DNA of 64,000 bases, taken from the NCBI GenBank assembly GCA_021234155.1, contig JAJEKV010000136.1, positions 746,001 through 810,000 of the forward strand. The letters are read 5' to 3'. The stretch comes from Isoetes taiwanensis (Eukaryota > Streptophyta > Lycopodiopsida > Isoetales > Isoetaceae). The notes beneath the pieces were generated by a model. The model had not been told where the DNA came from. It saw nothing but the letters and a program-made list of their open reading frames with translations, and searched no databases. Positions 33,005 through 43,247 of the stretch are shown piece by piece. Positions within the stretch are counted from its first letter, which is position 1. Every line of letters starts with the position of its first letter. Made by a program: the position numbers and the translations under genes.

Positions 33005-33287
33005 AGGACCTGGTTCGATTGGTGTGAGGCAGGTACCTCCATGTACCTTTGTGGCAGCAAGGAGGGAATGTGACAGGAAACCAGGTACGGCATGGATGGA
33101 GGGTTGGCATGGATGGGTGATGGATCCATGCGGGGGATGCGATGTAGCAATGCGCAATGGGGCATGGGTTGAGGATCCTGCACGCCATGGGATCGGATGG
33201 GATGGGGTGGCTGATTTCGGATGTCCGGAAAAACCACTGGAGATTTGTCCGGACAAACCACTTCCCGGATGATATATACGGAGTTCC
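33005..33287 (-). repeat. Right terminal inverted repeat of the MULE
   Basis: 283 bp, inverted partner of 24,827-25,110, ending CGGAGTTCC before the 9-bp target copy. The transposase frame starts just inside it. Confidence 0.85.
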
Positions 33288-33636
33288 CTTTCTGAAGCCA
33301 TTCTTCTTCTCTTATAGTTTTGTATGCTGTCGATACCCACATCTGGCAATCTATATTGTCGTCACGACATCCCGCCAGATGCCCATCCTGTATGCTGGAG
33401 GTCCGGATTTAGCAATAGCATTCCTTAATCGGCCAGATTCTTGTGCCTGATACAAGATACGATTTTGTAGCACCCGTTTAAGGGTGCTCACTAAGTAAAA
33501 AAAAATATTAAGGACATTGATTTACTTCTTAGGTTCTTGGAATGCTAAAATAACACAAGGTCGCTAGGTTCATTACATTCTCACCTTGTAGAATTTAACT
33601 CATGTCCTCATAAGTTACGTGAAAGTACAGGTATAA

Positions 33637-35230
33637 CTACTTGAACTTGTTAGCATCTTCCCATGTCGCGTCCTCTTGAGGATACCTTGCCCATTGTACT
33701 AGGTATTTTTCAATGGCCCTGTTTCTTAATACCCTAGTATCAACTCGCAAAATTGTCTGAGGCTTTACTGTGAGGATTTCTTCCATGGCAAGTAAATTAT
33801 CTTGTGGCAGTACATGGGATGGATCATTTAGATACTCGCGTAAATTGCTAATATGGAATACATTATGGACCTTGAACTCAGCAGGCAATTCCAAATGGTA
33901 AGCAACGTCTTTGATTCTCTGGGTGATCTTAAAAGATCCTGCATTTCTAGATGCTAGCTTTCTCGCTTTCTTAAACTTCAAGGCACCCTGCTTAGGATTA
34001 ATCTTCAGGAAGACAATATCATCTTTTCGGAATTCTAAAGGTCGTCTCCTCTTATTGGCGTACTGTTTTTGTCGGTTCCCTTCTATGCTTTGGCAATATT
34101 TTGCCTAATAATTCGGAGGTGTGTCCCAATGTTTTCTCACATGCTCTTGACCAAATCAACTTTACATTGGGGACTACACCAAGTAAGAGGATATCGGCAT
34201 TCTTGGCTATATACCACTTCAAATGGGCTCATCTTTCTTGATATGTAGTGTTGTAGGCAAACTCCACTAAGTATAGATAAGACTCCCAAGAGTGTAGATG
34301 TTCTGGCACAGACATACGAAGCATGTAATCCACAACCTGATTAACCCTTTCTACTTGACCATCCATCTGAGGATGATATGTTGTGCTCATCTACAATTGG
34401 GATGCAACTCCTTGGAACAAGGCTTGCCATGCCAACAAAATGCCTGTCTCTATCAGATACAATAACTTTAGGCATTTACATCTTTGATGAAAATCTTAGC
34501 AATATCTGCAACAGTAGCCATAACTTTGATTGACATAAAATGAGCTTGTTTGGTGAGACGATCCATTACCACATAAATAGAATCATATCAGGATCGTGTC
34601 TTAGGAATCCCATAATAAAATACATACCAATACTTTCCCATTTTGCATCGGAAATATCCAAAGGTTGCAGCTCCACCGCAATCTTCTGGTGAGAAGCTTT
34701 CACTTTCTGATATGGTAGACATCTGGCCACATAACTTAGGATCTCCTTCTTCATGCCAACTCTAAAGAATTGCTTGCGAACCTTGCGAAGAGTTTCTGAA
34801 TTCCAGGGTGACTTGATACTGGACTAGTTTCCTTTATAATTTGCTGCTTAAGCTCTGTATTATCTGATATATTGTGGTAGAACAACTTCGAGGATTCCAT
34901 CTTATAAGGATTCTTGCTTACATCTTGCTCTAGTGCTGCTAATATGGGCCGGTAATAAGGATCCTCTTGGATCAACTGGCCTAGTTTGCTATCCCATTGC
35001 GTAATAGCAATACTAACTACAACACAATATGATCATTGGGAAAATGCATCTGCAATGACATTATCCTTGCCAGGCTGATACATTATGGGAAATCATACTC
35101 TTGCAACAGTTGCATCCATCACTTTTGACGATTGTTTAGCTGAGGCTGCATCATAAACTACTTAAGACTTTGATGATCAGTCTTGAGGAGAAATTTCTTA
35201 CCCAAAATGTTGTACCTAATAAATTCATAT
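33637..35230 (-). pseudogene. Ty3/gypsy integrase-chromodomain relic
   Basis: Minus strand: RNase H/INT junction (YRPILAALEQD, about 34,960), linker finger remnants (CLPYQKVKASHQ), an integrase core scrap (WESIGMYFIMGF) and an intact-looking C-terminus (33,981-33,637) with VYHLELP-like AYHLELPAEFKVHNVFHIS followed by a chromodomain (RVLRNRAIEKYLVQWARYP, ATWEDANKF). Chromodomains steer chromovirus integration to heterochromatin. The core is destroyed by frameshifts. A different copy from the 1-3.7 kb element, which lacks this end. Confidence 0.8.
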
Positions 35231-35239
35231 ATGTTTCCT

Positions 35240-36240
35240 GCAACGAAAATAATTCGCCATACAGATATTCAAGGGCTACTGTAAAAGGCTCTTTTGCTTT
35301 TAAAATGAGAGATTAGTAAGAATAGATCAAATAAATTCATGAAAAGAAATCATTTGGATTCTCGGGATAAGGATATCTATTCTAGTTTGCAATCACCAGC
35401 ACCAACTAAATGACTTGGAAACTTCAAGAATAGCCAGAGTTGCAATCTCCAACACCAACTGAATGACTTGCAGATGTCAAGAATAGCCACGCTCTGATTT
35501 TGTCATGGATCACACCTATGAACCATACCTTTTATATCTCTGAACCTTTTTGCAAGACTTCTTCAGATAATTTATAGTCTCGCAATTTGTAATCCATCCA
35601 GTATTGCTACATAATCCACAATCAAACTATTAGCAATGACAAAAGGATCTCTATTTGAAATAAGATGTTAAAGAAACACTGAATGCGAGTTACACAAATA
35701 ATATAGATTGGTCAAGCTCTAGTTCACCAAAACTAGAGCTAGGTTCAGATACAATAACCAACCTATGGTAGTTCACCACTCAAACGGGTCATTTAGTGCT
35801 AAGAACTAACAGAATTATGGCAAGGCCTGACAATCAGCTTCCATTGGTAGCTCCTACTTCGAGCTAGCAGTCTGCAACATAAAACACCATGAGTTAGGCT
35901 CGGGGATAGTAATAGATTATTAAACAAGAACAGCAGAAGCTCTAAGAAAAAGTAACGACTTTCTTAGAATCAGATTCAAGTTCAAGAGCAAAGGATTAGA
36001 GCAGTCTTCTTTGACCCCCTGTCCCTCTTTCGGCCATATCTCTCTCATTCGAAGGAACTAGATGAGGTCTGCCTCAATTCGGAAACTAGACTCTGAGACA
36101 ATTCCAAAGAAGTAAAAAGCACCCAAATTCGATCTCTAGTTGCAGACTTATGTGTAATTGAGTTCAACTTCTAATTATAGACCTCTACTGCAACTTTAGC
36201 CCTTTTTTTTATTTAGCAAGCCTTTTTAGCATTATAATTA
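35240..36240. other. No recognised gene
   Basis: Possibly gypsy flank. A short duplication (GCAATC(A/T)CC(A/)ACACCAACT) is seen at 35,390-35,460. No LTR boundary could be fixed. Confidence 0.4.
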
Positions 36241-36242
36241 AA

Positions 36243-36270
36243 CTAGAAAAAGTGCCCAGCGTTGCTGGGC
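36243..36270 (-). mobile_element. Helitron 3' terminus (minus strand)
   Basis: Minus strand reads GCCCAGC-AAC-GCTGGGC, seven bases, CTAG, host T. Same architecture and loop as the 7,356 terminus, with one changed stem pair (G:C to A:T), so the hairpin is preserved. The element extends to higher coordinates; its 5' end was not found. Confidence 0.65.
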
Positions 36271-36657
36271 TTTTGTCGGGATTAAATTTAAAAATTAAAA
36301 CACTATGGTTGACAATGTCTAGTTGGGGGCATTAACTAAATTTGAGTATTATTCTATTATGCTACAGTCTATTGGCAACAAAAACAACTATGGTTCAAGC
36401 ACAAATCTTGGGCGATTGAAATTATAAGTATAAGTTTGTCAATATATTCTTCAAGCAATGATGTCCCTGCGTTTTAGCTCAATCATAGTCGCACACTCCA
36501 TGTGTCAATATAAAAGTAAAGCAAAGATATCCTTGATTTTAAATCAACCATATATACTCACATCCAACATCCTTGTATAAGGTCAGAATTGCCATATTTA
36601 TTCTTTCTTTATGTTGAACCATATGAATATGAAAGCCTCGAAGGGGTAACAAAAAAT

Positions 36658-36823
36658 TTAGACAACACAAACCATTACATTCGATACTTTTAATTAAATC
36701 CCCCCCTGAAACCCTCTTTTGTTTGGTTCCATGCTGCTCTACGCCATCCCTTGTATAAATATGCACCAAAATGAAAGGGGATTTCATGTAAAAGTAGAGG
36801 ATGTAATGGGTTATGTTGTCTAA
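36658..36823. repeat. Foldback repeat (~165 bp)
   Basis: TTTAGACAACACAAACCATT pairs with AATGGGTTATGTTGTCTAAA at the other end, and inner segments continue to pair. A further inverted partial copy follows to about 36,935 (GTGCTTGTGTTGTCA). Confidence 0.65.
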
Positions 36824-37005
36824 AAGGGCCCTCATTGCCCTACGTCGCTCCTTGCATGAATATGCACACAAACAAAAGGGGTCGGGGGGATTTAATTGAA
36901 AGTATAAGATATAGTGCTTGTGTTGTCATCCCTTAAGTAAGTCCTTCAAAAATGGAGATGCTCCAGGATAAGCTTTTAGCTCATAAAATAAAGCCCATGG
37001 TAAAT

Positions 37006-38086
37006 CGCATCGATCCGAGACATCGGATCGACATTCTAGGATGGGACGAGCATGCATGTCTTGCATGCATGCATGCGGCGCATGCCCTCTCTAGTTAGGG
37101 TTTCGCTATTTAGGCGCGGTTCTGCATCAACGTCTCATCGGCGCTTCCTCTTCTCTCAGCAGTACCTTATTTCTCTTTGATTTGTTTCCAGGCAGGGGAG
37201 GGGCTTCTTCCTGCCTGGTTTGGCCCATTTGGCTTTTCTGTCATGCTGTGGCATGCCTTTTCTCGGCCTCGGCCCTTCTTTAGCCTTCGTCCTGTGACCT
37301 TCGTCCTCGATTCTAGTTTGATAAGGAAGTTCTCTGGTATTCGGGCGGTTTGTTGGTTTCATGCGAGCCCCATTCTAGAATCGCATCGATCCGAGACATC
37401 GGATCGACATTCTAGGATGGGACGAGCATGCATGTCTTGCATGCATGCATGCGGCGCATGCCCTCTCTAGTTAGGGTTTCGCTATTTTAGGCGCGGTTCT
37501 GCATCAACGTCTCATCGGCGCTTCCTCTTCTCTCAGCAGTACCTTATTTCTCTTTGAACCCACCCTCCCCCCCTTCTGTGTTTATTGTATTGTGCACAAG
37601 TTTCTATTTATCATGTTTTTCTTCCACCCGCTGGGTGATGCTTTTTTTCCACCCCCTGGGTGATGCTATTCTCTGGTATGTTTGTGTTGTCTCGTTTGTT
37701 GTGTTGGTGATGTGCAGGTACAGGTTGGCGAGCGGCATCTGCTTCGACTTCTCCATGCGGGGATTTTTGGGAGCGATTTCTATGCCTTACGTTTGTCCAA
37801 GCCCCTTGCCGAAGGCTTATCACTAGGGTTTTTCCTCGAAAACCCGAAAGGGCGGGGTTTTTTAATCCCGGTGATAAGCTTTCGGCAGGTACATCAGCCA
37901 CTCATCTATTAGCATTGTATTTTTTTTTGGGGTCCAAATGTTATAATTGGATTTTCCCTTTATTTTTCGTGGGTAGTTCGCATGTGTGCGGCTACCCACT
38001 GTCCACCATTGTAGAAAATCTGCTGAGATGAATGAGAAGCCTATCTATGGCGGTTTGTTGGTTTCATGCGAGCCCCATTCTAGAAT
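37006..38086 (+). mobile_element. Family X, clean 1.08-kb copy (subfamily 2)
   Basis: Leader monomer 1 (37,006-37,386), leader 2 (37,387 to about 37,555), body (about 37,556-38,045) with the nested 3' stem at 37,803-37,888, tail AGATGAATGAGAAGCCTATC, then the 41-base stub ending CCCCATTCTAGAAT at 38,086. AAT occurs at both borders. It is the simplest copy for defining the family: no coding, no poly(A), no terminal inverted repeat. Confidence 0.65.
37803..37888 (+). other. Nested 3' stem, subfamily 2
   Basis: Outer stem GCCGAA/TTCGGC and middle stem TTATCAC/GTGATAA, where subfamily 1 has GCCGAG/CTCGGC and TTATCGC/GCGATAA. Both changed pairs remain paired. Confidence 0.75.
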
Positions 38087-38279
38087 TTACTCCAAAAGAT
38101 GCCTTACCACAAAAGAGCAACCATCGGACAAGAAGTTCGAGTCCTGGAGAGAGGACTTATAGAGTAGCACCTTGCAATGAAGATCAATGTCTTCCATCCC
38201 GAAGCCATACGCTTCCTCCATGCTATTTTCATATATGCATATACCTCATTACCTTCTCAATCAAAATCCCGAATCAGAT

Positions 38280-39010
38280 TAGACAATTATTTTGTCTTGG
38301 TTAGAAGGGCCAGTATCATACACGTGTGCTGCAGAGTACGAAGCTGCCATCCCTGCCATAGATAACATAGCTAGTTTCCACCTCATTCCCTTAAAAGAGG
38401 ATATGTTCACACATAATAGAACGTCAAAAAGTTCAGAAGATCCCACAGACAAAACTTTCCACGGAAAGCGAGATAGGAAAGGGGGAGCTTCCTCATCCAA
38501 CGGCCATGAAGCCGCTCCTTTATTCCACTTTAGCATGCACCCTGATGCACATGGGAAAGTATACAACATCTCCTTCTCATATTGCACAAATTCTCATAGG
38601 AATTCTCTAAGAACATAAACATATCGTCTACATACTGATTGCAAATCTACCGAGTTCCATTATGCATGACAAGTCCTAGAATAACCGTATCATCCCTGTA
38701 GATAGAAGAAGCCTCAACTAGCCCTCCGCCAACATCTTGAAGAGAAAGGAGCCAATGAGCAGCCTTGTTTGATCCCTCTCTCTATTGGAATGCTTGAAGA
38801 CCACTCATCCAAAACACATGCCTATATCCCTGCAGAGTATAGCAACTTCATTACTGGCGTAGTAAACTCACAGCCACACCAAAGGCCGGAAGCATCTTTC
38901 TTAAGAAGGACCAGCTAACTGAATCGTAGGCCTTACAAAAATCCAGAGCGGTTTCAAGGACCTTGTTATATCCAAAATCAGTTCCGGGATCACTCAGTGT
39001 CAGAAGGAGC
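38280..39010 (-). pseudogene. LINE reverse transcriptase fragment
   Basis: Minus strand: LDFCKAYDSVSW (about 38,965-38,930), then ICNQYVDDMFMF (about 38,645-38,610) with the catalytic YVDD, and a downstream thumb-like stretch to 38,280 (FPWKVLSVG, GMRWKLAML). The DF-KAYDSV-W form is that of plant L1-type LINEs and differs from the 20-23 kb LINE. Ends and frame are broken. Confidence 0.75.
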
Positions 39011-40580
39011 TGCTAGATAAGCTATTGTCTTTGCAATGAGTTTTTTCAGAGAAATTGAGAATGACTTAGAGAATATGTGTTTGACACTTATAAAGACCTT
39101 TATGAATGCGGATGCATCAGATGTGAGACTCAATACATAATGCATTTCCTAAGGTTAAAGATCCTCAAACAATAAATGATTGAAGACCTATCATGTTACT
39201 ATCATCTTTCTATAAGATTATTGCCAAAGCGTATGCTAAAAAACGTAAACCCAGTGTGATGGAACATATATTTCGATATACAGTCTGGCTTTTTTCCCAA
39301 AGGAAGTATTCTTGATAATGTTAAAGTAGCTTACAAAGGTTTATATTGGGCTCGAAGAATCCATCAAAAAGAATTTGTGTAGTTTTACTATTTATTTTCC
39401 AACACATTAGTTGTATTATCACAATATTAATGCAAATCTTAAACAGAATTTAAAACATAAGTTAAATCAAAGTATGAGCTTGAGGAAGTGAGCCCATAGC
39501 AGCAATTGTGCATGTCATATAAGCTTTTGCGTGACTCCTACATGAAACAATCAACTGTATAGATGACGTCAAGAAACTGGGTATATGTTCTTGCATTATA
39601 GGATAGGTACTTGGTGTGCACTTTTGCAAGTAACCGAAAGACATAGGTATAAAAAAAAGGATGTGTTTTCTTGACGATATTGAATGGAATGGAGGATGTC
39701 ATTTAGTGGCCTGGAGAATGCATTCTCGAATTCTCCAGGCTGTTGAGGCAACAAGATTGGTTGACCCCATTCCTTTCCATTCCATATGTGCAGGAAAGAT
39801 TCCAGCTTCAGAATATCTTATACAATGTTTATATAAGAATCTTGAAAAGAAAATTCAACTTTGTAGCATTTAAGTATTTTCTTAGCATTTACATGCATCT
39901 GACTTGTACAAAAGTGCTCTTGCTAATGAGCTTGATGCTCATGCATATTTTGATTTTCTTTATGTAAGGTTATGACAGACACAAACTTTAATTCCATAGA
40001 AACATTATGCAATTATTCCCATAGTAGATGGCACAAAATAATTTTGCTCTATATGCTAAGTCATGGAATCATGCAGTAACTGCGCAGTCAAAATGACTGC
40101 GCCTGTCCCTTTAAGAGATTTCGCCCACATTTTTTAGTGGAGGTTTCTTCTTCGATTTAGCTCCAAATTGTTTTTTACCATTTTCACGATTGATTGGAAT
40201 GAGAAGTGCTAATTGCAATAATCCGGAAACTAGATCCAGCAAAGGGTTGGAAATTGAAGGGCTATCCTTACTTTTTTTGAAGGCCACTCTATAAAGTGGA
40301 CTTTCAAATTGCATGGCATAATTAAGATTAGACTTTTGCATGGCATAATTAAGATTAGACTTTCACTTGCATTGTTAGCATAAAAGTAACAACCCCCCAA
40401 CAAAAAAATAATAATAATAAAATACTTAAAAGTGACAATGCATGCACAATATTTATCAAATAAAGATTCTACAAACATCACTAAATTTCAGCAAATCATT
40501 TAATTTACAAGAGTTTAAAACATGAGAGTTAAATATATAGAAATGATATGAACATCATCAACACTTAGGAAATAAGTAAA
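39010..40580. other. No recognised gene
   Basis: AT-rich; a small hairpin CCTGGAGAAT/ATTCTCCAGG at 39,711-39,740. The word ACTGCGCAGTCA at about 40,079-40,090 recurs beyond the hAT relic at about 42,708-42,720 in the same orientation. Confidence 0.4.
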
Positions 40581-40583
40581 GCA

Positions 40584-42600
40584 TTAATGCTCATCGAGCA
40601 TTCTTCGATTTTTCTTCTCGTGCCAAAGATTAAAAGCGCCATCAATATCAAGCTTCTCTTCTGCCGGTCCCGTCAATGATAAAAACATGAGCTCATCCAA
40701 CATCTTCAAGTCAAGACGAGAGCGATCATCTTCTTTTATGTAGTTTTGCTCTGAAATCCCTCTTTCACAAATGGCCGTACTACTAGGAAGCACTAGTACA
40801 ATTTGCCACACCTTGGCCAATTTTGGGTGGGCTACAAACCACATATCTTCATCACAACATCATTCCCAAGAATCAATCATTTTCCATTTTTGACACACCT
40901 TCTCCATTTTGACAATAAAATTCACTAACTCTCCTTTGCAACCAAGTGCATCAACCAAGGGAGTTAGACCACATCCAAATTTGTTTACCAAGTGATGTAA
41001 CCATTGGGATGCTTTAGCATTAAGGGACTTTACATCACGAGGATAATCCCTTGAACTAAAAAACTTTGCACCCTCAAAAATATCCATATCATCAAATCTC
41101 TTCTTCAATGAGTCAATCATAAGCTTCACATATCTCTTCCGCAATGCAATGCAAGCTTCCTTAGAATTCAGCATACAATGTGTGTCCTTTTTATGCATGA
41201 GACCAAAATGTAAGGTATGAACATGTATCATACCTTGGTTGTCCGAATTAGTCCATGCTCTTTCATACTTGCAAGAACGATGTTATATGTGGTGCACCTT
41301 GTCCAAATTCTTCCACCAAATATTGCATTTGGAAAGCATCAATGACCGTACTTATCACGTTCCCAATTGAAGTAATATCAACGTGATCAAATTGAAAGAA
41401 GAACATCTGCAAGCATACGAAAGAAAAATTGCACCGCATGGTGTGTGAAGTAACCATAAATTTCCTTCTCTTCTAGTCTCCACTTCCAAAATTGGACCCA
41501 TGAGCCTCACAACTATTTTCATGACATCTCCTCTAGAAAGCCAACGCACTTCATGCATCTGAAGCAAATTCAATTTCTTCTTCTGAAAACACTTGATACT
41601 ATCTTGAAGAAAAGAATGCCTTTTAGATGATCTTTCCACCCAATTTGTAGCTTTTCTAGCCAACTTATCCAATGTCTTAAATTCGGGAATAGATTCATAT
41701 GCATCAGATAGCTAAAGCCTCTCTATGTGCCATGAACACTTAGAAGATGTGATATTTCCATTTTAAATCTCGTTGCTACTCCAGTTTGTGAGCCAACCAT
41801 GGCACTTTCCCCATCGAATCCAAAACCAACCATCTTTGCATATCAAAACTTAGTCCTTCCAAAAGACACTTCAATGCAACATACATATCATTTGCACCTC
41901 CACTACTCACATTCAACAACTTCAAAAATTTAGTAACGGGCAAATCCCTTACCTCCGTCTTTCAAGAATGTAACGTACATGATAAGATGTTGATCTAAAG
42001 AAATATCCGTGCTCTTATCAATTAGAATAGAATAATATGGACTTTTAAGCACATCCTGTCGAAGAGCTTCAAAGTAAATAGAATAGAAAGCATCCAAGAA
42101 CTCAGGACCAGATTTGGGATTTGTATAGGAGGAGTAATCATCACTAATAGGCATACCTGGTGTTTCCAAGAAGCGATGATGGGCACATAATGTTGGTGTT
42201 CATAGACAAGTCATTCTTAGCTGTAAAATACATAATTCTCATCACAGATTTCACCCTTTCTACCTCTGTGATCAACATGCACTTCTAGTGGAACAACTTT
42301 CTTCCTCTCCTTACTAACGGCAAGTCTATGATCTTGTGACATTGCATGCACATCCAATGCTTTTAATTGAATGTTAGTGCTTCCTTGTTTAGAAAAGGCA
42401 TTAACTTGCAAATGCTTAATGTATAGAGAGTGATACATCCTTTGACGACCATCATCAAGAATCTTTCTAAAAACCCATGGATGCTTAATAAGCCATTCAT
42501 CTCTTAATTCTCTCACACTTGTGACCTTCCTTTTTTTATTCTCTGCTCCCAAACTATTCCCTTCCTCTCCCTCTATTGGAGAATTCAAATTTGGCACCAC
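40584..42600 (-). pseudogene. hAT transposase (ZNF862-like), broken
   Basis: Minus strand, from 42,600: a zf-TTF-like start (EWLIKHPWVF, MYHSLYIKHL), YYSILIDKSTDIS (about 42,020) with the first catalytic Asp block, VGFGFDGESAMVG (about 41,830), HEVRWLSRGDVM (about 41,530), and the C-terminal hAT dimerisation region (PSSTAICERGISEQNYIK, about 40,780-40,730; LDELMFLSLTG). This is the ZNF862/C17orf113-like branch of hAT proteins. Several frames and stops separate the pieces. The protein is dead; no convincing terminal repeats with an 8-bp duplication were found. Confidence 0.85.
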
Positions 42601-42739
42601 AGCCTTTTTAAAAATTGAAATTAGAAGAGCTGCAGATTCGAGCGCCTCCAGATTAGATGAGTTTCAATCGAGCGAATGTTTGCCCCCAAAATGTGCAGTA
42701 ACTGACTTACTGCGCAGTCACAATGAGTGATTCCGTGGA

Positions 42740-43247
42740 AGGGAAATCTTGGGCTATAATTCCGTAGTCCTGACTATATACCCTCGCGAAGGTATCAACA
42801 CATTCAGGATAAGCTTATTTTGAACCATTGTGGCTTAGGCCATTTTACTACAAAAACGGAGGCAGGACTAGATGAAAATACAAAATGATGTCTAGCTTGG
42901 TTTTAGTTATGGAGTAATGTATTTGAACTCTTAGAATACGAAGGAAACTTGATTGATTTGACATGCCAAAAAGCATCAAACATGCAAAAGATATGGTTCC
43001 TTATAGCAACTCACTTGTGCATCATAACCCTCTTTGATTTGTATGTTTTATCTTCTCTTTAAAAGTGCTTGAATGCATCCTTTCTTTTCCATTTTCCTCT
43101 ATCTTTGCTTGGACATGTTCTAAGTAATGTATCATTAGACCTTTGCTGGTGATCTTTACAATATCATAGACAAGGATAGGATAGATGCCGAAAGGCAACA
43201 AACCTATGAAATAAGCCAAGAAACCTATGAAAGTATTATCTATCTAT
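42740..43247. other. 3' flank of the CRINKLY4-like gene
   Basis: No kinase-like sequence on the minus strand in any frame; a (TATC)n microsatellite at about 43,229-43,253. An open frame at 43,219-43,022 (minus) is unlike any family I know. Confidence 0.5.

Larger units (their letters stand above)
24827..33287. mobile_element. Mutator-like element with two convergent genes
   Basis: Inverted terminal repeats of ~284 bp (24,827-25,110; 33,005-33,287) begin GGAACTCCGTATATATC. The flanks CTTTCTAAA (24,818-24,826) and CTTTCTGAA (33,288-33,296) form a 9-bp target duplication with one mismatch, the Mutator length. Inside: a tandem array, a plus-strand gene starting near the left repeat, a nested hAT MITE, an inverted tandem array, and a MULE transposase on the minus strand starting next to the right repeat. 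Both genes are damaged, so this copy is not autonomous now. The two-gene convergent layout is that of maize MuDR, but the second protein is not one I recognise. Confidence 0.85.

Noticed and set aside
38292-38618. 108-codon plus-strand open frame
   Set aside because: It is the complement of a LINE RT fragment that has the YVDD and DFCKAYDS motifs on the minus strand.
40066-42735. ACTGCGCAGT words near both edges of the hAT relic as possible terminal repeats
   Set aside because: They are in the same orientation with extended similarity, and no 8-bp duplication flanks them. The word itself is a palindrome, which makes it look inverted.
42740-43247. Kinase exon downstream of the CRINKLY4-like frame
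   Set aside because: Read on the minus strand in all frames for GxGxxG, VAIK, HRDLK and DFG; none found.
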